A stretch of 64,000 bases of DNA from Polyangium sp. 15x6 (GCF_029960785.1 NZ_JASBQE010000030.1:1-64000); one strand, 5' to 3'; counted from the first letter of the stretch, positions 6,545 to 16,429 are shown. Program-made: numbers and translations. The notes: a model not told the origin generated them from the letters alone.

Positions 6545-8266
6545 ATGCCGTATCGTTCCGAGCGCAAGCGTGACGTGGCGGAGAGGCCTGAGGCGGGGCC
6601 GGTGGCCGAGATGGTTCGGCAGTTTGCCGATCCGCATGCGTTCGTCCGGGAGCTCGTGCAGAACAGCATCGATGCGGGGGCGACGGCGATCGTCGTGCGC
6701 GTCGAACGGTCGGGGGGGAGTGTCACGACCTCCGTCCAGGATGACGGCGTGGGCATGGATCGGGCCGTCATCGAGGGGCCTTTGCTCACGCTGTTCAATT
6801 CCTCCAAAGAGGGCGATTCGTCCAAGATCGGCAAATATGGCGTCGGGTTCGTCAGCGTCTTCGCCGTCGATCCCGAGGTCGTCGAGATTGATACTTGGCG
6901 GGATGGGGCTTGCCATCGCGTTCGATTGTTTCGGGATCATCGGTATGAGCTCGAACGGCTCGCGCCGCGGGCCGGCAGTGGGACGATCGTCTCGCTGCAT
7001 CAGACCATGGAGGCGGCTCGGTTCGAGGAGCATCGGGCTCGGATCGAGGGCGCGCTCTTGCGGTGGTGCAGGTATGCGGCCGTGCCCATTGAATTGCACG
7101 TGTCCGATCCGGATCGACCCGAGGGGAGTGGGGCGCGGCGGATCGATGGGCCGCTCGGCGTACCGGCGCCGATCTTCGTGGAGACGCATCGGGGCGGGCA
7201 GCGTATCGTCGTGGGGCCTTCGGCGGGGTCGGAGAGGTTTTGCGCGACGGCGCCCGCGCCCGAGGACCCGGCGTGGGGGAAGCCCACGTTTGCGGGGTTT
7301 TACAATCGCGGGCTCACGCTGTTCGAGACCATCGAGCCCCTCCTCCCGGGGCTCGAGCAGGTGCGGTTTCGCGTCGATAGCCCCCATTTGCGACATACGT
7401 TGAGCCGCGACAACGTGCTCCGGGATCGGGCGTTTCATTCTGTCCTTTCGCAGGTGCGCGACCTCGTCCGGGGATCGCTCGCGCGGGAGCTCGGCTCGCG
7501 GCTCGCGCGGGCGGCACGGGGACTCGCGAAGGCGAAGCCGCCGTACGACGAGGACGTCGTGCTCTCGTACGTCGCATTGCTGGAGGCGGCTTGTGCATCG
7601 CCGCTCGCTTTGCCCAAGGACGAGGTCGTCTTGCCGCTCGTCGCGGCCTGGGAGGGGAGACACGTCGCTGCCGAGGGGAAACTCTTCAAGCGCAAGGAGA
7701 TGTTCGTCGCGCCGATCGCCGATGAGCTCGGCCGCGCGCTCGCGCAAATCGGAGAGCCCGTCGTGCTCGTGCCGCATCCGGCCATCGTCTCGTCGCTCTC
7801 CGCGCGCGGGCCTTTGCCGGGCCCGCTCGCGGTCGAGAAACATTGGCTGCTTTTGCACGAGCTTTCGAGCGAAGAAATCACGAAGGCGGACGGGGAGCTC
7901 TGCCTCGGCGTCCAGGAGGCCCTGCGCGGGGCGGGGATTCGTGTCGATCGGGTGGCGCTCGCGCGGCCGGGCGCGGCCATTGCCGCGCCTTGTGTCCTCG
8001 TCCAGGGCGACGTGCGGTGCGTCGGCGTCGGGGTTTGGCTTTGCCGGATGGGGTTTGCGGATCGGGGGTGGGGTGAGGAGCGGGTCCGGGGTGGGCTCCT
8101 CCTCGACGCGACGAACGAGGCCGTTCTCGCCGCGCGGGAGCGGGCGCGCGAGGATGCGTTCGTCGCGGCGCACCTGCTCGCGCGGATCCTCCTGCTCTCG
8201 CGCGACGACCCGTCCGGCAAGGTCTCCGATGCGCTGTTCGAGGCTTCGGCGAAGGTGATGGCATGA
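6545..8266 (+). CDS. HSP90-like GHKL ATPase, first gene of a two-gene system
   Basis: A 573-aa protein with a complete GHKL ATP site: N-box ELVQNSIDAGA (E36, N40, D43), G1 box DDGVGM (66-71), G2/lid IGKYGVGFVSVF (95-106), and GSGTIVSLH (144-152). Downstream, VDSPHLRHTLSRDNVLRD resembles the middle-domain motif of HSP90 (VDSEDLPLNVSRE type), so both N and M domains seem present. The C-terminal dimerisation domain is not recognisable. It is about 50 aa shorter than HtpG and clearly divergent. The stop overlaps the start of a 1910-aa partner by 4 nt. I infer that the two work as a complex, by analogy with sacsin-like HSP90 modules. Substrate and pathway are unknown. Confidence 0.85.
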   Translation: MPYRSERKRDVAERPEAGPVAEMVRQFADPHAFVRELVQNSIDAGATAIVVRVERSGGSVTTSVQDDGVGMDRAVIEGPLLTLFNSSKEGDSSKIGKYGVGFVSVFAVDPEVVEIDTWRDGACHRVRLFRDHRYELERLAPRAGSGTIVSLHQTMEAARFEEHRARIEGALLRWCRYAAVPIELHVSDPDRPEGSGARRIDGPLGVPAPIFVETHRGGQRIVVGPSAGSERFCATAPAPEDPAWGKPTFAGFYNRGLTLFETIEPLLPGLEQVRFRVDSPHLRHTLSRDNVLRDRAFHSVLSQVRDLVRGSLARELGSRLARAARGLAKAKPPYDEDVVLSYVALLEAACASPLALPKDEVVLPLVAAWEGRHVAAEGKLFKRKEMFVAPIADELGRALAQIGEPVVLVPHPAIVSSLSARGPLPGPLAVEKHWLLLHELSSEEITKADGELCLGVQEALRGAGIRVDRVALARPGAAIAAPCVLVQGDVRCVGVGVWLCRMGFADRGWGEERVRGGLLLDATNEAVLAARERAREDAFVAAHLLARILLLSRDDPSGKVSDALFEASAKVMA

Positions 8267-11200
8267 CCGGAATGGGGGAGGAAGGGCGCGAGATTCTCGC
8301 CCGGGGGCGCATTCGTGTCGACGCGCGGCGCGCGCTCGCCAAGCTGCGCGAGCACCTGCTCGTCGATTTGCACCTGTATGCCGCGGAGATCGCGCGGGCC
8401 GCGGTCGCTTCGGGGGCCACGTTCCTCGACGTGCAATACGACGCCGACGACGTCGTGTTCGTGTTCGACGGCGAGCCGGTGGCGGAGAACGAATTGCCGC
8501 GGCTGCTCGATCACGTGCTCGGGGATTCCGGGGGCTCGGGGCGAGCGTTGCGGGGGCTCGCGCTCGGCGTCAATGCGGCGCTCGGGCTCGGGCCTTCGTT
8601 CGTCGACATTCACATTCGGGCCGCGGGGGAGGCGAAGGCCGCGCGGGTGCGGTTCGTTCCCTCGGTCCTCGCCGGCGAGGATGCGCCGCTGCCGGCGGTC
8701 GAGCGGGTCGCTTTGCCCAAGGCAATGCCGGAGCGGGGCACGCGGGTGCACGTGCGCCGGCGCATTGGATTCGAGACGTTGAAGCGCGCGGCGCGGCGGG
8801 AGCTTCCGCGCGAGATCGGGCTCCTCGCCGATGCGATGCACGACGCGCCGCTCGCGCTCCGGAGAGCCGGGGACAAACTTCCTCTCGCGCCGCGTCCGCC
8901 GGCTCTTTTGCGGGTGCGGTTTCGCGAGAAGGACATCCGGCGGGGCGTCGTCGAAATCCTCGCGGTGCCCGCGGGGCCGCCGGTCGTCGAGTATCTCGAG
9001 CTCGGGGTCCTTCTTTTGCGGCGGCCCTTCGCGGCGGAGCCCATGTTCCCGAGCGCGGCGCACGCGCAGGTCGAGCTCCCGGTTCGCGTGCTGGTCGACG
9101 CGGACGAGCTGCCCACGAATGCCTCGCGCTCCGCATTACGCGAGGACGCGGGCCTCGCTTTGCGCGCGGAGCAGGCGGCGAGGAGCGGGCTCGTCGATGC
9201 GCTGCGCACGCTCGTGACGCTCGTCACGGGCGAGGGAAAACCTTTGCCCGACGTGGAGGTCCTCGAACACGACGAGGCGCGGCTCGAAGACGCGCTCGGC
9301 GCATTCGTATGTGTCGCGGCGGGGGCGCTCGAGCGCGGCGGGGACGTGGCCGAGCAGGCGCGAGCGCTGCTCGAATTGCCGCTGCTTCGAAATGCAGTCG
9401 GCGGGCCGCTCACGCCGATGGCGTTGCTTTCGCGGGGCAACGTCCCCGTGTACGTCTTCGAGGGGAAGGAGCCTGCGCCCGCGGAGCTCGAACCCTGGCT
9501 CGACGACGTGGTCTGGGCGCGTGGTCGCCTCGCGGAGCGGATCCTCGTCGATTTCGAGATCCAGGGCGCGGAGAAGCGCATCGCCGCGGCGCAGGCCGCG
9601 CATGAGCGCAGGCGACGCCTGCATGCGCGACCGCGCAGCGAGCCCTCTGTGCCGCTGGAGTCGGATCACGTCGTCAAGGAGACGTTCCACGTCAAGGACG
9701 GCGTCTTTCGGGGGCTGCGCGGGCAGCTCGCGCTCGGCGCGGAAGGAATCGGCTCGGGGCAACGGCCTTCGACGATTCGGATATACGTCGAGGGGCGGCA
9801 CATCGATACGATCACCGTCGACCGGGACAAACTGCCGCTGGCGATCGACGCGGCCCTTGCCTGGGACGGGCAGATCGTGCCCCGTTTTTCTTACGAGGGC
9901 GTGCACGACAGCGACGCGCTGCGCCTCGCCATTTTCCAGCTCACGCGCCTCTCGCTCCTCGCGCTCGGCTCGCACGTCGAGCGGCTCGCCCAGGAAAAAC
10001 GCGCCGCGGACCTCGAACGATTGCGACCGCTCGTGCGCGCGGCGGTCGGTGCGTTCGTGCTCGCGGCCGAGGCGCTCGGCATCGAAAACCCTCCGCCCGA
10101 GCCGGCGCTCTCCGCGTACACGCCGATCTGGACCCGGAGCTTTTGGCCTTCGCCCGATGCGGACCGGCTCCCGCTGAGCCTCGCCGAGCTGCGCACCTAC
10201 GTCGATCGCACGAATGCCATCTGCCACGTGCCGCCGGGGACCACGGGGGTTGCTCCGGACAAGCGGCCCGTCGTGGTCGCCACGGATCTCGAGCTCGGCT
10301 GGCTCGGAAAAGTATTTCGTGGTGTGACGCTGGTTCCTTATGCGCGGGCCTTGCGGCAACCCCGGGAGCCCGTGACGCAGCGGCTCGCCATGTTCCACGA
10401 GCTCTGTGCGTCGCGACGCGCGGAGGGGCCGTTCGCCGAAGTATTACCGTCGATGCCTTTCGAGGTGCAGCAGGGGCGCGGTGTCATCGCGCCTGCTCGG
10501 AAGGACGAGATTCTCTGGCTTCACGCGGGGGTCTTGCTCCAGGTCGTCGCGACGGAGAAATACATCGAGCCCACCACGATCGTCGTCGATTACGACGGGC
10601 TCGTGCCCGCGCCCTCGTGGGATCGAATCGCGTGGACCCGGGACATGGGGTTTCTCGTGCCCGTGCGCGACGAGCTTTTGAAGCGGATCGTCGGGGCGCT
10701 CGAAGGGAACCCGGAGGCGCGCGCGGCGCTGAAGGATGCGCCGACGGGCGCGCCGGGGCCCCTGCTCCGGGCGTATGTCATCGAGGCGATCACGCGGCAC
10801 CGAAATCACCCGCTCACGGAGCGGATCGAGGCGCTCCCGCTCGTGCCGGTCCTCGACGAGGAGGGGCGGCCGGAGCTCGTCTCGCTCGAATCGGTGCGGA
10901 AGAGGTATCCGGAGCCGGAGATGATTCCGTTCCTTCGGGCAGCGCCGGATTTTCCGACGCTCTCCTGGCGCCCGGTCCTTTGCCTCGACGACCGCGAGGC
11001 GTACGCGTTCGAGCGGTGGGCGGGCGGTCGCGCCAAAAATGCGAAGGACGAGCTCGAAGCGCGGCGGCAAGGCGCGCGCACCGCGTACGACAGGCGGGTA
11101 TTTCGCGCCAAACCCGCGCTCGATCCCTTCGTGTGCGGGCCGCTCGCCGAGCCCGAGGGGCTGACGGCGCTCTGGTACGAGGAGGAGCAGACCGAGACGT

Positions 11201-13995
11201 CCATGTCCGTCGCGGCGGCCTTGCCGAAGCGCGGGCTCGAGCTTCCCGCGGCCGAGATCGAGATCCTCCTCGACAAGCGGCTCCTCTGCACGCGGGAGCT
11301 CACCGGAATGCCCGTCCCCGTCGTGGCGCGTATTCTCCTCGCCTCGGAGGCGTTCGTCGTGCCCTTCTCGGACGTGACGCCCGCGGGCGTGTCGGTCGCG
11401 GAGGCGCGCGTCTATTCGGCGGCCTGCTCGCTCGCGGCCGGGCTCGTCGAGCGCGCGAAGGGCCGAGAGCGCGCCGCGTTTTTCGGGGACATCCGGGTCC
11501 TGCGCCTCGTCGCCGCGCTGTACAAAGTCTCGGCGCAGGATCGCACCCGCTCGGAGATCCTCCAGGCGGATTTCGCGCTCCGCTCGGCGGATTTCCGCTG
11601 GCCCACCGTGCAAGGAGACGAGCGCGCGTTCGCCGAGCTCGTCCCGGGCGCGAGCAAGCTCTTTCATGGGCGGGAGCGTTATTCGCAATGGCAAACCCCG
11701 ACGCGCGGCGGGAGCGAGCTCGACGCGCCGATCGTGCACGTGCCATCCTCGCCGGAGGGGAATCTCTTGCGGGAGATCCTCGCCGGCATGGGTTACGAGC
11801 TCGTCGACGTGAGCGAGGCCATCGCGGCTTTGCAGGCGCGGCGCACGGGCGAAGCGGCGCACGGTCGGCCGAGGCTCCCGGGCTCGCCGGCGCACCCCGC
11901 GCTGCGGATCGATCTCGCGTCGTTGCATTCGCATTACGAGGGGGAAATCGAGCTCACGGAGAGCGAGCGCGCGGACGTGCAGGTCGAGACCTTGCGCGGG
12001 GAGATCGTGGCGCTCGACGTCGAGGGGATGTTCCCGTTCCGCGCGAAGGTGCGGGTCGAGGACGTCGAGCTCGACGACAAGGACAAACACCACCTCGCCG
12101 TGGATCTCACGAAATCGGCGAAGAAGCACCTCGAATCGCTCGCCGACAAGCTCGACGAGCTTCCCTCGTTCGTCCGGACCTCGCTCCGTCGGGTCGTCTG
12201 CGCGCATTCGCGCAAGGATCAGACGCTCGCCAAGCGTCGGACCGCGATGCGCGTGTTCCCCGATATCCTCGGCGGATTCCATTCGATCGCCGACATCGAG
12301 GGGGATGGTTCGTCCCCGTATCCGTACGTCAACTTCCCGCCGCCCTATCCCACGTCGCCGCGCCCGCGTCCGCCGCTCGCGCTCACGGTCGAGGAGTTCG
12401 AGGCGATCCGCTCGCGTGCCGCGTTCGAGGACGTGTCGCAGGCCCTCAAGCGCGAGCTTGCGGCCGAACAACGAAGGCTCGCCCCGCAGCTCGATTTCAT
12501 CGGCCTCGACGCGACGCAGCGGGCGAAATGCATGGAGGTGATCCCGCTCCGCGGCGACGGCGTCCTCGGTGAGATCGGGATCCTCATGCCCGAGCACGCG
12601 GCTGCGCGCGGGATTCACGTGCACACGACGCGGCGGCTTCTTTGCCGCGTGCTCGACGGCGACGGCTGGCCCGTCCTCGCCGTGGTGAACGACGACGCGC
12701 TTCCGACGAACCGCGGATTCGATGGGATCAAGGGGCACGCGGCGCGCGAGGGCCTGCGGGCGCGCGTCGTCGGGCAAGCGAACGAGCACCTCGGAAAGTG
12801 GTTTGTCCCGCCGCCCGGGGTCCTCGCCGAGCTCGCCGTGCACGGCCCGGTCCCCGGCGTGCCGCTCTTCGTGAAGGGAATGTTGTGGCTCTCGCCCTCC
12901 TGGGCCGGCGCGGGGCGCATCGAGGTGCGGGACGCGACGCAGAAGGAGACGGTTGCCCGCCATTACGAGATCCCGGGCCTGAAGCATTTCGATGGCACGG
13001 TGCCGGTCTGCGGGCGGCTGCTCGTCGCGCCGACCAAGGTCGGGAACCTCGACAAGGCGGAGACGCGCGGGGCGCTCACGAAGTTCCTCCTGCATCGAAC
13101 GGTCGAAATGGTCGACGCCGCCCGAGAGCAGGGCGCGCCCGCGGACCTGCTCGAAGGGTATCGGTGGATCTTGAAGTTTCTCGGCGGCGACGTGGGCGAG
13201 CTCGACGTCGTGGCGGCCGATGGATCACGCGTGCCGGCGTCCGAGGTCGTGGCGCAGGTCGAGGCGAAAGGCGAGGTGTGGGTCACGCGCGGCGAGGGCA
13301 CGAGCGAAGGGGTTTTTCCGGGGCAGGCGCCGTCGTTCGTCCTGCGCGACGGCGGCGTGCTCGCGTCGGTGCTCCGGGCGAGGACGCGGATCGTTCGGGA
13401 GCTCGGCGGGATCGTCCTGGAGAGGCGCGCCGCGCCGCCGCCCGAGGCGATGCAGCCCGCGGTGCTCGCGGCCGTGCACGCGTTCACCTATGGGTCTGTC
13501 GTGCCAACCCCGCCGGCCGATCCGAGCATCGAGATCACGCCGTTCATCGCGCCCGACATCGTCGAGCCCAAGGCGCCCGAGGCCGAGGCCGGCATCGAGG
13601 AGGAGCCTGCTTCCTCGTGGTTCGGCGGGCTCGTATCGCGCGTGGTCATGCTCTTCGATCCGCCCGAGCCGGTGGAGCCGGCCACGCGCGCGCTCGGTCC
13701 TTGGCTCTTGCAGGCGATCGACAAACTCGGCCTCGCGCCGACGAAGGTCGTCACGGGGGTGCGGTATGCGCGGAGCGGCCGGCCTCTTCGCTTCGATGCC
13801 GAATCCGGAAAACTCGTCCTGAACCGCTCGCATCCGGAGGTGCGCGCCCTCGCCGCGAAAGCCGCGGAGGATCCGCGCGCCCGCGCCTTGCTCGTCGCGG
13901 CGGCCGTGCGTGAGATCAACCGCGTCCTCGAGGTCGTCACGGATGCCACGGAGAAGCGCGTCCTTCTGTCGCTGCTCCGCGGCGAGCCGCTCTGA
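8263..13995 (+). CDS. Giant protein with degenerate HSP90-like N terminus, partner of the upstream ATPase
   Basis: A 1910-aa protein that I cannot assign to a named family. Residues ~25-120 parallel the HSP90-like partner (DLHLYAAEIARAAVASGA, then DDVVFVFDGEPV, then GLALGVNAALGLGPSFVDIH), but the N-box Glu/Asn/Asp and the DxGxG glycines are lost, so it is probably a pseudo-ATPase. At ~275-300 VDADELPTNASRSALRED matches the HSP90 middle-domain motif. A similar phrase recurs near residue 1470 (NDDALPTNRGFDG), suggesting repeated modules. Residues ~1750-1800 are acidic and proline-rich. No signal peptide or convincing transmembrane helix is seen. Coupling by ATGA overlap makes co-function with the ATPase likely. 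No nuclease, protease or TIR motif is evident. Confidence 0.85.
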   Translation: MTGMGEEGREILARGRIRVDARRALAKLREHLLVDLHLYAAEIARAAVASGATFLDVQYDADDVVFVFDGEPVAENELPRLLDHVLGDSGGSGRALRGLALGVNAALGLGPSFVDIHIRAAGEAKAARVRFVPSVLAGEDAPLPAVERVALPKAMPERGTRVHVRRRIGFETLKRAARRELPREIGLLADAMHDAPLALRRAGDKLPLAPRPPALLRVRFREKDIRRGVVEILAVPAGPPVVEYLELGVLLLRRPFAAEPMFPSAAHAQVELPVRVLVDADELPTNASRSALREDAGLALRAEQAARSGLVDALRTLVTLVTGEGKPLPDVEVLEHDEARLEDALGAFVCVAAGALERGGDVAEQARALLELPLLRNAVGGPLTPMALLSRGNVPVYVFEGKEPAPAELEPWLDDVVWARGRLAERILVDFEIQGAEKRIAAAQAAHERRRRLHARPRSEPSVPLESDHVVKETFHVKDGVFRGLRGQLALGAEGIGSGQRPSTIRIYVEGRHIDTITVDRDKLPLAIDAALAWDGQIVPRFSYEGVHDSDALRLAIFQLTRLSLLALGSHVERLAQEKRAADLERLRPLVRAAVGAFVLAAEALGIENPPPEPALSAYTPIWTRSFWPSPDADRLPLSLAELRTYVDRTNAICHVPPGTTGVAPDKRPVVVATDLELGWLGKVFRGVTLVPYARALRQPREPVTQRLAMFHELCASRRAEGPFAEVLPSMPFEVQQGRGVIAPARKDEILWLHAGVLLQVVATEKYIEPTTIVVDYDGLVPAPSWDRIAWTRDMGFLVPVRDELLKRIVGALEGNPEARAALKDAPTGAPGPLLRAYVIEAITRHRNHPLTERIEALPLVPVLDEEGRPELVSLESVRKRYPEPEMIPFLRAAPDFPTLSWRPVLCLDDREAYAFERWAGGRAKNAKDELEARRQGARTAYDRRVFRAKPALDPFVCGPLAEPEGLTALWYEEEQTETSMSVAAALPKRGLELPAAEIEILLDKRLLCTRELTGMPVPVVARILLASEAFVVPFSDVTPAGVSVAEARVYSAACSLAAGLVERAKGRERAAFFGDIRVLRLVAALYKVSAQDRTRSEILQADFALRSADFRWPTVQGDERAFAELVPGASKLFHGRERYSQWQTPTRGGSELDAPIVHVPSSPEGNLLREILAGMGYELVDVSEAIAALQARRTGEAAHGRPRLPGSPAHPALRIDLASLHSHYEGEIELTESERADVQVETLRGEIVALDVEGMFPFRAKVRVEDVELDDKDKHHLAVDLTKSAKKHLESLADKLDELPSFVRTSLRRVVCAHSRKDQTLAKRRTAMRVFPDILGGFHSIADIEGDGSSPYPYVNFPPPYPTSPRPRPPLALTVEEFEAIRSRAAFEDVSQALKRELAAEQRRLAPQLDFIGLDATQRAKCMEVIPLRGDGVLGEIGILMPEHAAARGIHVHTTRRLLCRVLDGDGWPVLAVVNDDALPTNRGFDGIKGHAAREGLRARVVGQANEHLGKWFVPPPGVLAELAVHGPVPGVPLFVKGMLWLSPSWAGAGRIEVRDATQKETVARHYEIPGLKHFDGTVPVCGRLLVAPTKVGNLDKAETRGALTKFLLHRTVEMVDAAREQGAPADLLEGYRWILKFLGGDVGELDVVAADGSRVPASEVVAQVEAKGEVWVTRGEGTSEGVFPGQAPSFVLRDGGVLASVLRARTRIVRELGGIVLERRAAPPPEAMQPAVLAAVHAFTYGSVVPTPPADPSIEITPFIAPDIVEPKAPEAEAGIEEEPASSWFGGLVSRVVMLFDPPEPVEPATRALGPWLLQAIDKLGLAPTKVVTGVRYARSGRPLRFDAESGKLVLNRSHPEVRALAAKAAEDPRARALLVAAAVREINRVLEVVTDATEKRVLLSLLRGEPL

Positions 13996-14020
13996 CGTGC
14001 GCGTGGAGCGGGGCGCGTGC

Positions 14021-14026
14021 TACAAG
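14021..14026 (+). promoter_or_regulatory. -10-like element of the thioesterase gene
   Basis: TACAAG lies 11 nt before the ATG at 14038 and no Shine-Dalgarno intervenes. It is part of the window-wide leaderless-type pattern. Confidence 0.35.
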
Positions 14027-14037
14027 TGCCCGATCCC

Positions 14038-14829
14038 ATGATTGATTTCGTCGCTCTTACGACCCCGCGCCTCGTCGCGCCGGGCCGATGTTCGCTCGAC
14101 GTCCCGGATGGCTGGCAGCAGGGGCGCGGCGCGTTCGGAGGGTTTTGCCTCGCCGTGCTCGTGCGGGCCATCGAATCGATGGAGGACGACAAGGAGAGGC
14201 CTTTGCGTTCGCTGACGGCCGAGCTCTGCGGGCCGCTTCTTCCCGGGCCTGCGGAGGTGCTCGTCGAGGTCCTGCGCCGCGGCTCCGGCATGACGACCGT
14301 GGCGGCGCGTATCGTGCAAGAAGGCTCCGTGATCTCGCACGCCGTCGGCATTCTCGCGCGTTCGCGGGCCGATACCACCAAGCTCCGCACGTTCACGCCG
14401 CCTTCGCTCCCGCCGTGGAACGACGTCGCTCCCTTGGCTTCGCAAGAATGGCCGACCTTCGCGAAGTTTTTCGAGTATCGCGTGACGGGCCCAATGCCTT
14501 TTTCGCGGCATTCGTCGCCGGTCACGGAGAACTGGGTACGGCTGCGTCCTCCGTGCCCCGAGCTCGACGCCGCGTATCTCACGGCGCTCGCGGACGCGAC
14601 CTGGCCCGCGTCGTTTTCCGTCATGCCCGAGCCGCGCCCCGTCGGCACCGTCTCGTTCACGCTCCAGCTCTTTCCGCCGTTCGACCGCGGGAAACCCGAC
14701 GCGCCGCTCTATCACCGCGGTGAGGTGCTCGTCGCGGCCGACGGATACTCGGTCGAACGGCGAGAGCTCTGGACCGAGGGGGGAGAGCTCCTGGCGCTGA
14801 ACCACCAGACCATCGCCACGATTCGTTGA
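14038..14829 (+). CDS. Acyl-CoA thioesterase-like hotdog protein
   Basis: A 263-aa protein resembling double-hotdog (TesB/4HBT_3-like) thioesterases: the N-terminal GRGAFGGFCLAVLVRAIE helix, the segment LRSLTAELCGPLLPGPAEV, and the C-terminal ALADATWPASFSV and HQTIATIR strands. Such enzymes hydrolyse acyl-CoA thioesters in the cytoplasm. I used the ATG at 14038, where similarity begins; a longer start 7 codons upstream overlaps the -10-like element. It follows the giant gene by 42 bp but seems to have its own promoter. Substrate chain length cannot be read from the sequence. Confidence 0.75.
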   Translation: MIDFVALTTPRLVAPGRCSLDVPDGWQQGRGAFGGFCLAVLVRAIESMEDDKERPLRSLTAELCGPLLPGPAEVLVEVLRRGSGMTTVAARIVQEGSVISHAVGILARSRADTTKLRTFTPPSLPPWNDVAPLASQEWPTFAKFFEYRVTGPMPFSRHSSPVTENWVRLRPPCPELDAAYLTALADATWPASFSVMPEPRPVGTVSFTLQLFPPFDRGKPDAPLYHRGEVLVAADGYSVERRELWTEGGELLALNHQTIATIR

Positions 14830-14925
14830 CATAGGGCGCGTGGACGGCGGGCTAGGGGGCGGGGGGTCGCTCCCCACACCTCGGGCGAACCGGGCAGGGG
14901 GTGGTGGGCGCTCGACTCCCCGTGG

Positions 14926-14931
14926 TAGCCT
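14926..14931 (+). promoter_or_regulatory. -10-like element of the PP2C gene
   Basis: TAGCCT lies 8 nt before the ATG at 14940 with no ribosome site between. The same hexamer precedes the HSP90-like operon. Confidence 0.45.
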
Positions 14932-14939
14932 CGGGTCCG

Positions 14940-16331
14940 ATGGCGCTGTCCGAAAACATCCAGTTCTACGCCGCGACGGACGTAGGCCGCGTACGTGATC
15001 ACAACGAGGACAACTTCCTCGTCGACAAGAAGCTCGCGCTCTCCATCGTCGCGGATGGCATGGGCGGGCATGCGGCCGGCGAAGTGGCGAGCGCGCTCGC
15101 GGTGCGGATCATTCACGAGGAGGTCAAGAAGCACAAGGACGTCGTCGAGAAGTACGCGCGCGAGGGCGTGAGCGGTCGGGCAGGCGCCAAGGAGATCCTC
15201 GCGATGCTGGAGCTCGCCGTGCAGCGAGCCTGCGCGAAGATCCACGACGAGGCGAAGCAAGACGCGAACAAACGCGGCATGGGCACGACGCTGTCGGCCC
15301 TCCTGATCGTGGCCTCGCACGGCTTCATCGCGCACGTCGGCGACAGCCGCATCTACCTGCTGCGCGGCGGGAAGGTGCAGCAAATCACCGAGGATCACAC
15401 CGTCTACAACGAGCTCATCAAGCGCGGCAAGCTCACGCGCGATCAGATCGAGAAGGTCGCGCAGAAGAACGCGATCACGCGCGCCGTCGGCGTCTACGAG
15501 CGGGTCGAGGTCGACACGCTGACGATCGAGGTGCTGCCCGGCGACCAGTTCCTGCTCGCCTCCGACGGCCTGCACGGATACATCGCGCACACGGCGGAGC
15601 TCGAGCCGTACTTCGAGGAAGCCGACGGCGAGACGGCGACGCGGGAGCTCATCGATCTCGCGAACCGGAAGGGCGGCAAGGACAACATCACCGCGATCCT
15701 GGTTCGCCTCGGCGCCGGCGACAAACAGGACGACACGCGCGCGCGGCGGCTTCACCTCAAGCGCGAGGTGCTCGCGAAGATGCCGCTCTTCTCGCGCCTG
15801 TCCGAGCGCGAGATGCTCCGGATCATGCAGGTCGCGGACGTGGTCTCCTACGACGTCGATCAGGTCGTCGTGCAGGAAGGCGATCGCGGCGACGAGCTCT
15901 TCATCGTGCTCTCGGGCCAGGTGCGCATCAGCCGCGGCGAGACGGTGCTGAACGAGTTCGGCCCGGGCGAGCATTTCGGCGAGATGGCGCTGATCCGCGC
16001 GATGCCGCGATCGGCGACGGTGACCGCGATCGAGCCGAGTGAGCTCATCGTGCTGCACAGGAACGACTTCTTCGAGATCCTGCGCAAGGAGCACGAGCTC
16101 GCGGTGAAGCTGCTCTGGCAGTTCCTCGGCGTGCTCGCGGACAGGCTCGATCAGACCTCGCGTGATCTCAGCTCGGCGCGCGAGGAGCTCAACGCGGAGG
16201 ACATCACGGACGCGATCTTCCCGGACGAGATCGAGCCGGGCATGGACGACGCGCCCATCACCGAGCCTCGCCCCCGCGACAGCTTCCTCCCCGAGCCCCC
16301 CTCGGACCCATCGCCCCTTCCCGGGGCCTGA
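14940..16331 (+). CDS. PP2C-family Ser/Thr phosphatase fused to a cyclic-nucleotide-binding domain
   Basis: A 463-aa cytoplasmic protein. Residues ~1-255 are a PP2C (PPM) domain with VRDHNEDN (near 18-25), VADGMGGHAAGEVAS (near 38-52), GDSRIYLLR, ASDGLHGYI and GKDNITAIL, so the metal-binding aspartates are present. Residues ~275-400 are a cNMP-binding beta-roll with GDELFIVLSGQV and the phosphate-binding cassette FGEMALIRAMPRSATV. The tail is acidic and Pro-rich. The fusion implies dephosphorylation of Ser/Thr-kinase targets gated by a nucleotide; cassette residues E and R fit cAMP/cGMP-type ligands. I began at the ATG that follows the -10-like element, not at the GTG 13 codons upstream. Confidence 0.92.
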   Translation: MALSENIQFYAATDVGRVRDHNEDNFLVDKKLALSIVADGMGGHAAGEVASALAVRIIHEEVKKHKDVVEKYAREGVSGRAGAKEILAMLELAVQRACAKIHDEAKQDANKRGMGTTLSALLIVASHGFIAHVGDSRIYLLRGGKVQQITEDHTVYNELIKRGKLTRDQIEKVAQKNAITRAVGVYERVEVDTLTIEVLPGDQFLLASDGLHGYIAHTAELEPYFEEADGETATRELIDLANRKGGKDNITAILVRLGAGDKQDDTRARRLHLKREVLAKMPLFSRLSEREMLRIMQVADVVSYDVDQVVVQEGDRGDELFIVLSGQVRISRGETVLNEFGPGEHFGEMALIRAMPRSATVTAIEPSELIVLHRNDFFEILRKEHELAVKLLWQFLGVLADRLDQTSRDLSSAREELNAEDITDAIFPDEIEPGMDDAPITEPRPRDSFLPEPPSDPSPLPGA

Positions 16332-16377
16332 GAAGGGCCGCGCCGCCTGGGGCATACGGGTTTCCTGGTAGTTCCAA

Positions 16378-16407
16378 TTGACACGTTCGCCCCAGCGCCG
16401 GTAGCGT
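16378..16407 (+). promoter_or_regulatory. Possible sigma-70-like promoter for the outer-membrane protein
   Basis: TTGACA (16378-16383) is followed 18 bp later by TAGCGT (16402-16407), and the gene starts at 16430 behind a GGAAAGG ribosome site. The -10 match is weak. Confidence 0.35.
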
Positions 16408-16429
16408 CCGTCCAACGGAAAGGTCTGCC

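Noticed and set aside
10444-13095. Long minus-strand ORF of 883 codons opposite the giant HSP90-like partner
   Set aside because: It is an antisense shadow produced by GC-rich codons; its residues are Arg-rich and low in coherent motifs.
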